From Candidatus Thiodiazotropha endoloripes (GTDB taxonomy: Bacteria > Pseudomonadota > Gammaproteobacteria > Chromatiales > Chromatiaceae): a stretch of DNA of 64,000 nt. Below the pieces are notes generated by a model. The model had not been told where the DNA came from. It ran no database searches and was given only the letters and a program-made list of their open reading frames with translations. The stretch is taken from the NCBI GenBank assembly GCA_001709035.1, contig LVKA01000021.1, positions 62,001 to 126,000 of the forward strand, read 5' to 3'. Position numbers and translations under genes: made by a program. Below, in pieces: positions 1-9,912 of the stretch; positions within the stretch are counted from its first letter, which is position 1, and the number at the start of each line of letters is the position of its first letter.

Positions 1-3000
1 TGGTCATATCAGTTGTCAACCGCCAGCGCCCCATGAGGTAGAACCTGAAATTCCAGAAACACTCTCAAAGGTCGTCCTTAAACTATTGGAGAAAAGTCCT
101 GAAGCACGCTATCAAAGCGCTGATGGCTTGATGCATGATTTGACTGCATGTGCTGACCCGATTGCCGGCGGGCGGGAGATAGTACCATTTAACCTCGGCA
201 CAGCCGACATTGCTCAGAAGTTCCTGCTGCCGCAAAAGCTCTATGGGCGGGAGCGAGAGCTTCAGACGTTATTATCACTTTTTGAATCAGCAGCATCTGG
301 AGCTAACGAGTTTTGTCTCATCAGTGGTTATTCGGGGGTAGGCAAATCGGCCCTGGTGAATGAGATTGATCAACCTCTGGTACGTGAACGTGGCTTTTTG
401 GTTCAGGGTAAATTCGAACAATTCCAGCATGGCAAAGCCTACATGGCCCTTACTACAGCATTTCGTAGTCTGGTGCATCAAATTCTTGCTGAAACGGAAG
501 ATCAACTGGTGGAATGGCGCCACCGTCTACTGGAGGCACTGGCACCGAATGCCGCTTTGGTTATTGAGTTGGTCCCAGAGTTGGGATTGATCATCGGTGA
601 TCAACCTGCTGTTATAGATTTACCTACGGCAGAGGCGAGAAATCGCCTGTATATCGTATTGACCAACTTTTTGAGAGTATTTGCAGGAGAAGGGCACCCA
701 GTGGTGCTGTTTCTCGATGACTTACAATGGAGTGACCCTCCAACACTGGAACTGTTGAGACGGTTTGTTACTTCACGCGAGCTGAACAATCTGCTTTTAA
801 TTGGAGCCTATCGCAGTAACGAAGTAAGAACCGGGCATCCACTGCGCTTGTTGCTAGATGACCTTAAGACAAGAAAAAATATTCACCAGCTCGCTTTAGG
901 TCCATTGGACAGGGAATCTGTGGCCAACTTGGTGGCAGATGCGCTCTATCGTATACAGCATGAGACCCGATCTCTGAGCGACATGCTCTTTGACAAAGCA
1001 CGAGGCAATCCATTCTTTACCAATGAGCTGCTGCGGCAGCTTCACAAAGATAGGGTTATTACAAGAGATCGTGACAATGGCTATTGGAGCTGGGATCTGG
1101 ATGCAGCCCGCTGGGCGGGAGTAAGCAATGATGTTGTCGAATTCATGGTAGACAACCTGAGGCAGTTGCAACATGAGACCCAAAAGACGCTGCAACTGGC
1201 CGCCTGTATTGGGAGCAGTTTCGATCTGCAGACACTTGCAACAATTTATGAACATACTCCTGCCGAAACCGCTGAAACGCTGTTGCCAGCAATCAAACAG
1301 CACATTGTGCAACCGATGCAGAGTGACTACAGGCTGACAGGCGATAGCTTGACTCTCAATGAGGCTGAAGATCAAGTAATCAATCCTACCTATCGTTTTC
1401 TGCATGACCGTATCCAGCAGGCCGCTTATGCATTAATCGACACTAAATGGCTTAAAGCAGTACATCTCTCTATCGGTCGTCTGATGCTAGAGCATCTGGG
1501 GGACTCTGTACCAGAAGAGCGGCTAATCGACATAGTCGGTCACCTCAATGTAAGCCGTAAGTTGATCGATTCAAGCAACGAGCGATTACAACTTGCTGAG
1601 TTCAATCTGCGATCCGGAATTCACGCCAGACAATCCTCATCCTATGAATCAGCTTTAAACCACCTGCGCATTGCCGCTGAGTTGCTACCGGATGATCCCT
1701 GGGTTGAGACTCCGGATATCATGAAGACATTGGCTGAAGAGACGCAACAGTCTGCCTACCTTACCGGCCACACAAAAGAAGCCGATTATTGGATTGAGAT
1801 ATTGCTGGAGCACGCTAAGACCAATCTGGAACGCGCCGACATCCTGGCAACCCGTACCCGCCAGTACGCAACACTCGGAAGAATGGATGAGTCGATTCAA
1901 TCCGGCATTCAGGGTTTGGAAATGCTTGGCATGAAGCTAACAGAGCAGCCTTCTGAAGCGGATATCGCAGCGGAGCGTAGCCGGTTGGCCCAACATCTGG
2001 CCGGTAGAAACGTCCACGATCTGGTAAATGCACCAGCTCTGAAAGATCCTTCAACACTGATCTCGATGCGCTTGTTGATGGAGGTTTTTCCTGCAGCATT
2101 TCTCTCCGGTAGCGGCAACCTCTTTCCCTATCTGGTGCTGAAAGGGGTCAACCTCTCACTGCGTCATGGCAACTGCTCAGAGTCTGCTTTTGTCTATGCG
2201 GCCTACGGCATGCTGCTGTGTGGTGAACTTGACGAACCCGGGTTGGGCTATCAGTACGGTAAGCTCGGGCTCGCGATCAACGAAAAGTTTGATGATACAA
2301 CTCTCAGGGCGCGGGTGATCTATGTTTATGCCATGTTCATACACCATTGGAACAACCATTGGAGCAGCCTGACCACCTGGTTCCGCAAAGGTATAGAAGC
2401 CGGCTATCAGTCAGGGGACCTGCTCTATCTAGCCTACAGCGCCCAGGACTGTGTGATCTGGGATCCATCACTGGACCTGGAAACGGCTGAGCAGATACAT
2501 GCCGACAACTTACAGATCGTCCGTGAGTGTGCCTACCAGGATTCGTTGGATTCGGGCAGCCTGTTTCTGCAACTTCAACGTAATCTGCTCGGTCTTACCG
2601 AGAGCGGTTGCAGCCTGAGCGATGAAGACTTCGATGAGACAGAGTGCCTGAATGGCATGCACCAGCGTCAGTTCATGACGGGTATTGCCAACTACCATAT
2701 CTATCATGCCGAGATCTGTCTGTTATATGGTGATTTTGACCAAGCATTACATCATGTCACTGAGCAGGACAAATTGATCAAGTCCGCCATGTCACTGCCT
2801 CAGCTGGTGCGCTTCTACATCATTGCCTTTCTTACCCTGACAACACACTATCCGCAGATGTCTATTCAGCAACAGGCTGATACGAGGAAAAGACTGCTAA
2901 GTGATCATGCCCGCATGAAACGCTGGGCTGATAATTGCGAAGTTAACTTTCGCCACCTTCAATACTTGATGGAGGCGGAGCTTGAGCGTCTCGATGGCGC

Positions 3001-4408
3001 CAGGGAGAGTGCACTGGAGCACTATGACAGAGCCATTGCATCAGCCAGAAAGAGTGGATTCCTTCACGATGAAGCGACTGCTGCAGAACGGGCTGCACGT
3101 CACCTGATAATACTCGGCAGGGGTCGCGCTGCCGAAGGTTATTTACGCAGTGCTCACCATCTCTACAACCGTTGGGGTGCGAAACGGAAAGTAAAACTGC
3201 TTGAGCAGGAGTTCTCTCTGTTCAATGAACTTGCAGAGGCCAACCGGGGATTGGGTATCGGGGGATTCGAACAGGATCTCGATTTGGCTTCAGTGATGAA
3301 AGCCTCCCGGGAGATCTCCGGAGAGATACTCCTGGACCGGTTACTGCAGACGACCATGAGCATACTGCTGGAAAATGCCGGTGGGCAGTGGGGTTGCCTG
3401 GTTGTTCGCCGGGAAGGGCGCTTGAATATCGAAGCTGCAAAACTGCCGAGCCAGGGCCTAGCCAGCAGAGATGTTCCAACACACTCTCAGGTGCCTGGAC
3501 CTGAGAATAAACGGATACCCTTACCTGTAACCCTAATCAGTCATGTTCTCTATAGTGGCGAGGCTGTGGTGTTGCATGATGCAAGCCAGGAGGGGCAGTT
3601 CTCACAGGATCCCTATGTATTGAGTCTGAAACCGGTTTCAGTCGTCTGTGTGCCACTGAGACGGGAGCGTTTCGAAGCAATCCTATACCTGGAAAACAAC
3701 CTGGCAAGAGGTGTCTTTACCGAAGAACGGGTGGAGATCATTAAACTGCTCGCCGCACAGGCCTCGGTTGCCATTGAAAATGCGCGCCTCTATGAACAGG
3801 TACAGGAGTACTCCCATACTCTGGAAGAGAAGGTGGTCGAACGTACCGCAAAGCTTGAACAATTGAACCAGGAGCTTCAGGGGCTGGCGGACATGGATGG
3901 TCTGACCGGTGTTGCCAACCGACGAAGAGGGGACAGTTATCTGGAAGAGGTGTGGTCGCGCCTGCGTCGGGACAAGCAACCTCTCTCTGTCATCATGATG
4001 GATGTGGACCATTTCAAGGCCTTCAACGACACCTATGGGCATCAGGCAGGCGATGAGTGTCTGGTAGCCGTTGCTGAAGCGATCTATGCACAACTCATGC
4101 GTCCAACCGATATGGTGGCACGCTATGGCGGTGAGGAGTTCATCATCATCCTGCCGAATACTGATCGTGAAGGTGTGGCCCATGTGGCTGAACAGATTAG
4201 ACGTGTTGTAGAGATGCTGGCAATCCACCACGAACACTCCTCAGTCAGTGCCGTGGTGACCACAAGTGCGGGTACGGCAACGATGATTCCTGGCGTAACC
4301 GGAAGTACAGATCAGCTCTTGCGAGAAGCGGATATCGCACTCTATCGTGCCAAGCGGATGGGGCGTAATCAAGTGCACTCTGCACCTGAGGTATCCACAA
4401 GCAAATAA
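1..4408 (+). CDS. Ser/Thr kinase-AAA ATPase-GAF-GGDEF signalling protein (5' end outside window)
   Basis: A very long multidomain sensor whose beginning lies before the window. The frame is open from base 2, and the 28 codons before the first TTG read like the end of a PknB-type kinase domain. Numbering from that TTG (base 86), a Walker A motif GYSGVGKS lies at about 81-88 and a Walker B region VVLFLDDLQWSD at about 205-216. A long helical TPR-like region follows, then a GAF domain at about 1090-1240, a short coiled coil, and a GGDEF domain with signature GGEEF at 1348-1352, the active diguanylate cyclase form. The family is cytoplasmic and couples a kinase to a STAND-like ATPase, with c-di-GMP synthesis as the likely output. 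The ligand is unknown. Confidence 0.9.
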   Translation, partial: GHISCQPPAPHEVEPEIPETLSKVVLKLLEKSPEARYQSADGLMHDLTACADPIAGGREIVPFNLGTADIAQKFLLPQKLYGRERELQTLLSLFESAASGANEFCLISGYSGVGKSALVNEIDQPLVRERGFLVQGKFEQFQHGKAYMALTTAFRSLVHQILAETEDQLVEWRHRLLEALAPNAALVIELVPELGLIIGDQPAVIDLPTAEARNRLYIVLTNFLRVFAGEGHPVVLFLDDLQWSDPPTLELLRRFVTSRELNNLLLIGAYRSNEVRTGHPLRLLLDDLKTRKNIHQLALGPLDRESVANLVADALYRIQHETRSLSDMLFDKARGNPFFTNELLRQLHKDRVITRDRDNGYWSWDLDAARWAGVSNDVVEFMVDNLRQLQHETQKTLQLAACIGSSFDLQTLATIYEHTPAETAETLLPAIKQHIVQPMQSDYRLTGDSLTLNEAEDQVINPTYRFLHDRIQQAAYALIDTKWLKAVHLSIGRLMLEHLGDSVPEERLIDIVGHLNVSRKLIDSSNERLQLAEFNLRSGIHARQSSSYESALNHLRIAAELLPDDPWVETPDIMKTLAEETQQSAYLTGHTKEADYWIEILLEHAKTNLERADILATRTRQYATLGRMDESIQSGIQGLEMLGMKLTEQPSEADIAAERSRLAQHLAGRNVHDLVNAPALKDPSTLISMRLLMEVFPAAFLSGSGNLFPYLVLKGVNLSLRHGNCSESAFVYAAYGMLLCGELDEPGLGYQYGKLGLAINEKFDDTTLRARVIYVYAMFIHHWNNHWSSLTTWFRKGIEAGYQSGDLLYLAYSAQDCVIWDPSLDLETAEQIHADNLQIVRECAYQDSLDSGSLFLQLQRNLLGLTESGCSLSDEDFDETECLNGMHQRQFMTGIANYHIYHAEICLLYGDFDQALHHVTEQDKLIKSAMSLPQLVRFYIIAFLTLTTHYPQMSIQQQADTRKRLLSDHARMKRWADNCEVNFRHLQYLMEAELERLDGARESALEHYDRAIASARKSGFLHDEATAAERAARHLIILGRGRAAEGYLRSAHHLYNRWGAKRKVKLLEQEFSLFNELAEANRGLGIGGFEQDLDLASVMKASREISGEILLDRLLQTTMSILLENAGGQWGCLVVRREGRLNIEAAKLPSQGLASRDVPTHSQVPGPENKRIPLPVTLISHVLYSGEAVVLHDASQEGQFSQDPYVLSLKPVSVVCVPLRRERFEAILYLENNLARGVFTEERVEIIKLLAAQASVAIENARLYEQVQEYSHTLEEKVVERTAKLEQLNQELQGLADMDGLTGVANRRRGDSYLEEVWSRLRRDKQPLSVIMMDVDHFKAFNDTYGHQAGDECLVAVAEAIYAQLMRPTDMVARYGGEEFIIILPNTDREGVAHVAEQIRRVVEMLAIHHEHSSVSAVVTTSAGTATMIPGVTGSTDQLLREADIALYRAKRMGRNQVHSAPEVSTSK

Positions 4409-4558
4409 CTTGATTCCAGCTACGGTTTAATTCCTACACGATGCCATTACATAATCTGCAATCTAGCAAATCTGCTTGAGCACCTTAGTAAAAAGATAGA
4501 GCGTTGTTGCCTGTTCTGAGCGAGACAAGCATCCATCGATTCATCCTGAACAATCGAA

Positions 4559-6085
4559 TCAACTGCCTGTTTGCAAAAATTCACCTTGCCCGGGAACATC
4601 TGCTGGTTTTCGCTCATCCAGTTCCAGAGTCTCCAAGGTATAGCGTCGTACCGAATGCACCAAATCGAGATCATCATCCAGAGAGTGACCATAGGAAGGA
4701 ATCAGCTCTTCGAGGCGTAGTCTTGCTTCACCTTGTAGCAAATCAGGTAGACAATCCTCGATAACATCCATCATGGCTGAGACGCTGACAGAGGCTCCAG
4801 GGGAGGCGCCCAACAAAGCGGCGAGTGAGCGATCGGCCGTCTTGATTACCTCGGTGCCGAACTGCAACTTGCCACGACCTTTCTCATCCAGTTTGATGAT
4901 CTGAACCCGCTGTCCGGCTGGGCGAAGATGCCACTCACCCGGCTTTACCGATGGCATAAAGGTGCGAAGCTGTTCGAGACGCTGATCACCGGAACTGATG
5001 GCCTCTTTGATTAGATAACGGGTCAACGCCCAATGCTCTTTTGCCACTTCCATCATCGGCTTCAGATTGTGAGAGCGTATCGAATTGATCAAATCAAAAA
5101 GACTGCTACTTTTCAAAAATCGTGTGGTGAAACCGGCAAAGGGCCCAAACAGCAGGGCAGGACGACCATCGATCACCCGGGTATCGAGATGCGGTACCGA
5201 CATAGGCGGTGCACCGACAGGTGGCAGGCCGTAAACCTTGGCATTGTGGGTCGCCGCGGCTTTGATGTTTTCACTGGCAAGCCAGATCCCTGAGACCGGG
5301 AAACCACCATAACCTCGTACCTCATCCACACCTGACTTTTGCATCAGAGACAGGGCACAACCACCCGCACCGACAAATACAAAGCGTGCCTCGATGGTTC
5401 GCTTGCCTGCCAGCGCGTGCTTGGTTGTCACATGCCAGCGATCTCCCACCTTCTTCAATCCCAAGACTTCGGTTGAAAGCCAATAGTCGACAGATTCCTC
5501 ATGGGAAAGATGCTCACCCATCGAGCGGGTCAGCTCGCCAAAGTTGATGTCTGTTCCGTGTGCCACTCGTGTGGCCGCCATGGGTTGCGCCATATCACGC
5601 TCAGCCATCATCATAGGTAACCACTCCTTTAGAGTGGCCGGATCATCCGCATACTCCATCTCTTCGAACAGAGGATGAGTGACCAGTGCTTGCTGGCGCT
5701 GCTTGAGGTAGTTGACGCTCTCTTTTCCCTCTACCCAGCTCATATGGGGCACCGGATTGATAAAGGCTGAGGGTTTCGAAAGAGCACCCTTGCGAACCAA
5801 TCCGCTCCAAAACTGCAGGGACTCCTCAAAGCGGGCGTTTATCCCCAAAGCTCTTTCAATGGCGATCTCACCATTACTTTGCTGAGGGGTGTAGTTGAGT
5901 TCGCAGTAACCCGCATGTCCGGTGCCTGCATTGTTCCAGGCATGGGTGCTTTCGGTGGCTAAGGTTGCCGCTTGCTCGACCACTGTGATATGACGAGAGG
6001 AATCGAGCTGTGTCACCAGCATAGCCAGCGTTTTGCTCATGATGCCACCACCAATCAAAAGCACATCGGTCTTATGCATCGTCAT
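4559..6085 (-). CDS. mqo: Malate:quinone oxidoreductase
   Basis: FAD-dependent, membrane-associated enzyme that oxidises malate to oxaloacetate and passes electrons to quinone, replacing or supplementing soluble malate dehydrogenase in the TCA cycle. The N-terminus carries the dinucleotide-binding stretch VLLIGGGIMSKTLAML, and the length (about 508 aa) fits the family. The frame is open further upstream, but the ATG at 6085 is preferred: GGAGG sits about 6 bases before it and homologues start near MHKTDV. It converges with the sensor gene, leaving a 150-base gap with no clear terminator. Two direct repeats upstream (6159-6251) are likely regulatory sites. Confidence 0.93.
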   Translation of the reverse strand: MTMHKTDVLLIGGGIMSKTLAMLVTQLDSSRHITVVEQAATLATESTHAWNNAGTGHAGYCELNYTPQQSNGEIAIERALGINARFEESLQFWSGLVRKGALSKPSAFINPVPHMSWVEGKESVNYLKQRQQALVTHPLFEEMEYADDPATLKEWLPMMMAERDMAQPMAATRVAHGTDINFGELTRSMGEHLSHEESVDYWLSTEVLGLKKVGDRWHVTTKHALAGKRTIEARFVFVGAGGCALSLMQKSGVDEVRGYGGFPVSGIWLASENIKAAATHNAKVYGLPPVGAPPMSVPHLDTRVIDGRPALLFGPFAGFTTRFLKSSSLFDLINSIRSHNLKPMMEVAKEHWALTRYLIKEAISSGDQRLEQLRTFMPSVKPGEWHLRPAGQRVQIIKLDEKGRGKLQFGTEVIKTADRSLAALLGASPGASVSVSAMMDVIEDCLPDLLQGEARLRLEELIPSYGHSLDDDLDLVHSVRRYTLETLELDERKPADVPGQGEFLQTGS

Positions 6086-6158
6086 ACGGCTGCCTCCGGT
6101 TTTATCAAACACTAAAATGGGTAGGGTACAGATGCTGCGGTGCAATATAGAGGAAAAC

Positions 6159-6251
6159 TGTCGACATTTCACCTTAAATTTAACGATATTCAGTGTTGAT
6201 ATATGCAATACAAGGATTAATTGTCGACATTTTTCGTTAAATTCAACGATA
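6159..6251. promoter_or_regulatory. Two 30-base direct repeats upstream of mqo
   Basis: Copies at 6159-6188 and 6222-6251 agree at 26 of 30 positions. Each begins with the palindrome TGTCGACA followed by TTT and ends in TTAAATT(T/C)AACGATA. They are 63 bases apart, six turns of B-DNA, so two bound proteins would lie on the same face. TGTCGACA-centred sites are known for some GntR-family regulators of central carbon metabolism; which protein binds here is unknown. Confidence 0.6.
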
Positions 6252-6315
6252 GAGGCTGATTTTGCAGCGATCTTTACCCCGCCTGGAGGGTGGTTATTAA
6301 CTGCTTGTTTGCATT

Positions 6316-6477
6316 GTGGATTTAACGGATGAGGAGCTTTTAGAGGTTAGCTGTGATGATGCAGTGCAGTTTGCCAGTATCACTCATGAATTGATGTTTA
6401 AACTATTGATTAATAGTTACTTATATGAAAAATCAGATCATACCATTCAGGTTGAAATGGTCATTTTTGCGATTTAA
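6316..6477 (+). CDS. Possible small protein or gene remnant (53 aa)
   Basis: An open frame from GTG 6316 to TAA 6477 with protein-like composition (acidic N-terminus, then an amphipathic stretch near ITHELMFKLLINSYLY). No good ribosome site is present: the only GGAGGG lies 25 bases upstream. Its 3' end overlaps the end of the convergent amidohydrolase gene by 17 bases. It may be the tail of a lost gene rather than an expressed protein. No family recognised. Confidence 0.3.
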   Translation: MDLTDEELLEVSCDDAVQFASITHELMFKLLINSYLYEKSDHTIQVEMVIFAI

Positions 6478-7375
6478 AGTAATCCAGTGCATTTTGATAA
6501 CCCACTTTTTGGGCAACTTCGTCAGGCAGCTGCGCTAACCACGTACGATGAAAATCGAGGAAACGTGTCAAATGCTGCCAACCCGTGTCGGGTTCGTCCC
6601 AGGGGTTGAGTTGCTCAACCGGCCAAACGGGATCTGAGCCGATCATGAACCGATCGGCGTGGGCGACTACCAGATCATGCCACTCTTTTTTCAACAGCCC
6701 CGACTCATCTGCAATACGCATCCCCACATGCCGCCAAGGATCACGAGCTGACAGTTCCACACTCAGGTTGGCGCAGTGTTCTAATGCACGCGCCACCTCA
6801 GCTGGTGGGACAACAGAACCCGCATGTGCCCACAAAAAGCGGGTTTTAGGATGCGCGCTACAGAAGCCAATCAGATAATTAGCCCTGGAGAACTCCGTGT
6901 GGACCAGCACGGGTACATCAAACTCAGCGGCAAGTTGAAACAAAGCGGCGATATTCGGGTGCTTCCAATCCGATACAAAGCCACCGATCATATGCAGTTC
7001 ACCAATACCCCGGTAGCGTCCCGCTGCCAGTGCTTGCCGAACACGCCCGACCATTGACTTGTCCAGATACCAGTTCGACCAGTCGATCCGGCCTTGATAA
7101 ACCCCATAAATGGGTATCACCAGGTCGGGCGCCAACTGATGCAGCTCCAGTGCCAGTTCCGGAGGGGTGCCGGTAACCACCGCCAGCGTGACCTGGTTAT
7201 CACGCAGGATTTTAATGGCCTGTTCAGGTTCCGTGACCTCTTTCTGATTCCACTTCCAGTGCAGATGCGTATCGGCCAGTTTTGTCAGCCCTTCGCCACT
7301 GAAGCTTGCCGGCGAAAAGAGAGCGATGATTGAGAGCAGGGCGGCTATTACTGAGATTTCGATATGTCTGATCAT
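6461..7375 (-). CDS. Exported amidohydrolase-2 family metal-dependent hydrolase
   Basis: A 304-aa TIM-barrel hydrolase of the amidohydrolase-2 type. An N-terminal hydrophobic signal peptide (about residues 1-25, ending near SFSGEG) suggests export. After it come the metal-binding HxH motif in ADTHLHWKW, a central VLVHTEF strand, WAHAG, and a late aspartate in MIGSDPVW, as expected for a mono- or binuclear metal site. The substrate cannot be told from sequence. The next gene starts 59 bases further on; no operon signal is evident. Confidence 0.75.
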   Translation of the reverse strand: MIRHIEISVIAALLSIIALFSPASFSGEGLTKLADTHLHWKWNQKEVTEPEQAIKILRDNQVTLAVVTGTPPELALELHQLAPDLVIPIYGVYQGRIDWSNWYLDKSMVGRVRQALAAGRYRGIGELHMIGGFVSDWKHPNIAALFQLAAEFDVPVLVHTEFSRANYLIGFCSAHPKTRFLWAHAGSVVPPAEVARALEHCANLSVELSARDPWRHVGMRIADESGLLKKEWHDLVVAHADRFMIGSDPVWPVEQLNPWDEPDTGWQHLTRFLDFHRTWLAQLPDEVAQKVGYQNALDYFKSQK

Positions 7376-7434
7376 ATTGTTTCGACTGAAGTTAAGCGCC
7401 TGGAATCCATTAGAGGCGACCTCTGCAATGCTCT

Positions 7435-7824
7435 CTAATAAGCTGAATTACTCGTCCAGATGTCACGGTGCATCTTCCAGGCATTCCCATCATACTTCCA
7501 AATCATAATCCCCTTGCCTTGGTCTAGTATGGACTCATCGGCATCGTACATGGTGTAACGACTGACTTCAGTGGCAGAGTCGCCATGTTGTTCCAGCTCC
7601 ATGAGGTCAATCTTGATGCGTCTGATTCCCATGTCGACAGCTTCCTGCCAGTAGCCCTCAATCGCCTGACGCCCCTGAATGAAATCACTGCCGGCTGGTA
7701 GCAACATTGCGTTATCGGAATAGAAACCTGCGATCTCTGCCATGTTACCTTGACTGAAAAGCTCCTCGAAGCTTTCAAGAATCGTATCGAATTCCCGATG
7801 CAGGTCTGTTGTTTGACTGTTCAT
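7435..7824 (-). CDS. SnoaL/DUF4440-like NTF2-fold protein
   Basis: About 129 aa from the ATG at 7824, chosen because AGGAG sits just upstream; the longer open frame adds unlikely sequence. The pattern (helical start, AEIAGFYSDNAMLLPAG, QGRQAIEGYW, strand-rich C-terminus ending near MHRDIWTS) is that of the NTF2-like fold of SnoaL/DUF4440 proteins. These are small cytoplasmic proteins acting as isomerases, hydrolases or ligand binders. No specific reaction can be assigned. Confidence 0.7.
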   Translation of the reverse strand: MNSQTTDLHREFDTILESFEELFSQGNMAEIAGFYSDNAMLLPAGSDFIQGRQAIEGYWQEAVDMGIRRIKIDLMELEQHGDSATEVSRYTMYDADESILDQGKGIMIWKYDGNAWKMHRDIWTSNSAY

Positions 7825-8026
7825 GTTGTGCTCCTGACGGAAGAGGGTCAAATATTTTCTACTCGGCTGGTGTAATTTAGTATGGTTGGACTTGAACGGG
7901 AGTTGAATGTTAGAACATCCATGATTATTGATCATTCATCCAAATAATCGAATTTCACATGATAAAGATACCAAGTATGTTCGAGAGCAGATGGAAAACG
8001 AGAGCGGCAATCATCATCGGGCATTA

Positions 8027-8379
8027 TCGTCTCTACAGGTCTAGGATCGACTGGGTGGTTTAAATCAGTCATGACTGGCGCAGTGCGAATTGCCGAAGAA
8101 ATGGGCCAATCATTACCTGATACAGCTTACAAAGAAGGAGTGAGCTGGGATAGTAATTTTCTATTCTACTCAGTACGTGAACCTTTTCCCAGCGCCTACA
8201 CAGGTACAAATTTGACCTTTGGACGGATAGCACAAAACAAAAATGTGGAAATCGTCTCCAATATGCCGGTTGATGGCATCATATTCAGTGACGGAATGAA
8301 GCAGGATTACTTGGAATTCAATACCGGGAAGGTGGCAAGAAATAGTGTCGCAGATGTAGGAGGGCAATTGGTGCTATAA
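8027..8379 (+). pseudogene. C-terminal remnant of an NAD-kinase-like gene
   Basis: The reading frame preserves hallmarks of the C-terminal half of ATP-NAD kinase-like proteins: GSTGW, VREPFPS, TGTNLTFGRI, GIIFSDGMKQDYLEFN and a closing GGQLVL. The N-terminal half, including the GGDG region, is absent, and the sequence just upstream is frame-disrupted. The first ATG (8071) lies inside the conserved domain, so this is a decaying fragment rather than a gene. The family phosphorylates NAD to NADP. Confidence 0.65.
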
Positions 8380-8401
8380 GAAACAACTTTTCGAATTGTA
8401 G

Positions 8402-8662
8402 TGCATTATCTGGCAGAGCATCCTACGTAAGGTAGATACTGAGTAGATTACCGATGCAATCGATCGATTAGAAGCTAGTAAGGATTTACAAGGTGTTGCT
8501 GAAACAAAGTGACCAGAAGATCAAGAGTTACTCAATAGCCATGGCGCTCATAAAGTAGAATTCACTTTCAAGAGTGTTGCTCGCTTCAAAATCAAACTTG
8601 CCTATACCGAGCATGGCAAGATAGCTCATCATGATAATCGAATGCTTATACCGTGTTCCTGA
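8402..8662 (+). pseudogene. Decayed reading frame of unknown family
   Basis: One frame reads as plausible protein for 87 codons with two internal stops (near 8450 and 8510): pieces such as ITDAIDRLEASKDLQGVAET, then HKVEFTFKSVARFKIKLAYT and HGKIAHHDNRM. Composition looks coding, but there is no intact start and no recognised family. It lies directly after the NAD-kinase remnant, so 7.9-8.8 kb appears to be an erosion zone. Confidence 0.35.
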
Positions 8663-8770
8663 GCCAAAGTCGTATGCGTGGGTACCTGCTTTATCCTATT
8701 GTCATGCTTTACATATCCTTGCTTTTTAATAATCTATCTTCTAAAACTGAATTTAATACGCAAGCCGTCT

Positions 8771-8799
8771 CTGACGGCCAGTCAAACTTCTCACTAGCC
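8771..8799 (+). repeat. Imperfect flanking repeat, left copy
   Basis: Contains CTGACGGCCAGTCA and ends TTCTCACTAGCC. A similar sequence lies at 11004-11035, so the two copies bracket the hydrolase/secreted-protein pair. See the right copy. Confidence 0.4.
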
Positions 8800-8855
8800 A
8801 AGGAATGAGTCTAAAAAAGTCAATACAAGTAAAAAACAATAAATAAGGAGCACTC

Positions 8856-9890
8856 ATGTCTAAAAAACTGGTTATTCTGGTGCACGGTATGGGTAATCAT
8901 CCCAAAGGGAGCATGATTAAAGAATTTAAGAAAGCACTTTCTGACAGAGCTAAAGCGTTTGGAATAATTGAGCAGAGTTATTTTAGCAAGGCAGACCATA
9001 AAGAGTTTAACTACAGCGAATACTTCGACTTATTACGCAAACAGTTTGCAGATAATGCGGAAGCTCGAAAAAAAGGTTTCAAGTATCTAACCGGTAAAGG
9101 TTTTGAGGAGAAACTACTGCTCCAGCTTACCAATTTTGAATCAAAACTAAGTAAGGATGAGTTTTTCTATACCCACTGGTTGGACGTGGTTTTATATTCA
9201 ACAATGTATTTTGGGGAAAAAATACGGCTAGACTTTATCGATTTCTTTGATAAGCAGCGCAAAAAGTATGGCCACTCAAATATACATCTAATTAGCCACT
9301 CTTTAGGAACTGCTGTAGCACACGACTCTTTGGCCAAATACTACAGAACGGAGTCTGATCCATTTGACAATATTCCTGATCTTAAAACCGGCGATTTTAA
9401 TATTGCTTCAATATGGACATTTGCCAATGTAACTCGAATGGTTAACCGCTTAAACAACTTAACCGACCCAATTCAGTCAACAGTCGTAACTGGTACGGAT
9501 GGTTGCTCAAGTAATTTCGCAAATATCCGGCACAAATACGACCCTTTCACATGGTTTCTGACTTACAACAGGCGAATGTCGAATTACTATAGCGTCGTTC
9601 CCACCATAATCAGAAACGTGAATACTCATGACTTCTACGAATACATAACTGAGCCAAGGGTTGCAAGGGCGATGCTCAACCTTATATATGAGCAAAGCAT
9701 TACCGACACCCAGTTTGAGAAAGGTGTTTCAGAGCATAAAGAGGGCACACTAAAGGAGGAAGCAAAAGAATTACGTGATTTGCTAAAATCAATCTGGGAA
9801 AAACCCTCTCTTGATTCAGTTAAAGATGTAGTCAAACAATTCAAGACCATTCAGAAAAAGATTGACGAATTATCTGGTATCAATGAATAA
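8856..9890 (+). CDS. Alpha/beta-fold serine hydrolase (putative lipase/esterase)
   Basis: A 344-aa protein beginning with a strand and the oxyanion-type motif VILVHGMGNH, followed by a charged helical insertion and the nucleophile elbow ISHSLGTAVAH (the GxSxG position reads S-H-S-L-G). A strong AAGGAG precedes the ATG. There is no signal peptide, so it is probably cytoplasmic. The C-terminal 60 residues are charged and probably coiled-coil. The next gene starts 22 bases downstream and encodes a secreted protein, so the two are likely co-transcribed. Substrate unknown. Confidence 0.7.
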   Translation: MSKKLVILVHGMGNHPKGSMIKEFKKALSDRAKAFGIIEQSYFSKADHKEFNYSEYFDLLRKQFADNAEARKKGFKYLTGKGFEEKLLLQLTNFESKLSKDEFFYTHWLDVVLYSTMYFGEKIRLDFIDFFDKQRKKYGHSNIHLISHSLGTAVAHDSLAKYYRTESDPFDNIPDLKTGDFNIASIWTFANVTRMVNRLNNLTDPIQSTVVTGTDGCSSNFANIRHKYDPFTWFLTYNRRMSNYYSVVPTIIRNVNTHDFYEYITEPRVARAMLNLIYEQSITDTQFEKGVSEHKEGTLKEEAKELRDLLKSIWEKPSLDSVKDVVKQFKTIQKKIDELSGINE

Positions 9891-9912
9891 ATGTAAGTGA
9901 CCAAGGATTGCC

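Noticed and set aside
3683-4237. 184-aa minus-strand frame
   Set aside because: Fully inside the GGDEF gene on the opposite strand; shadow frame.
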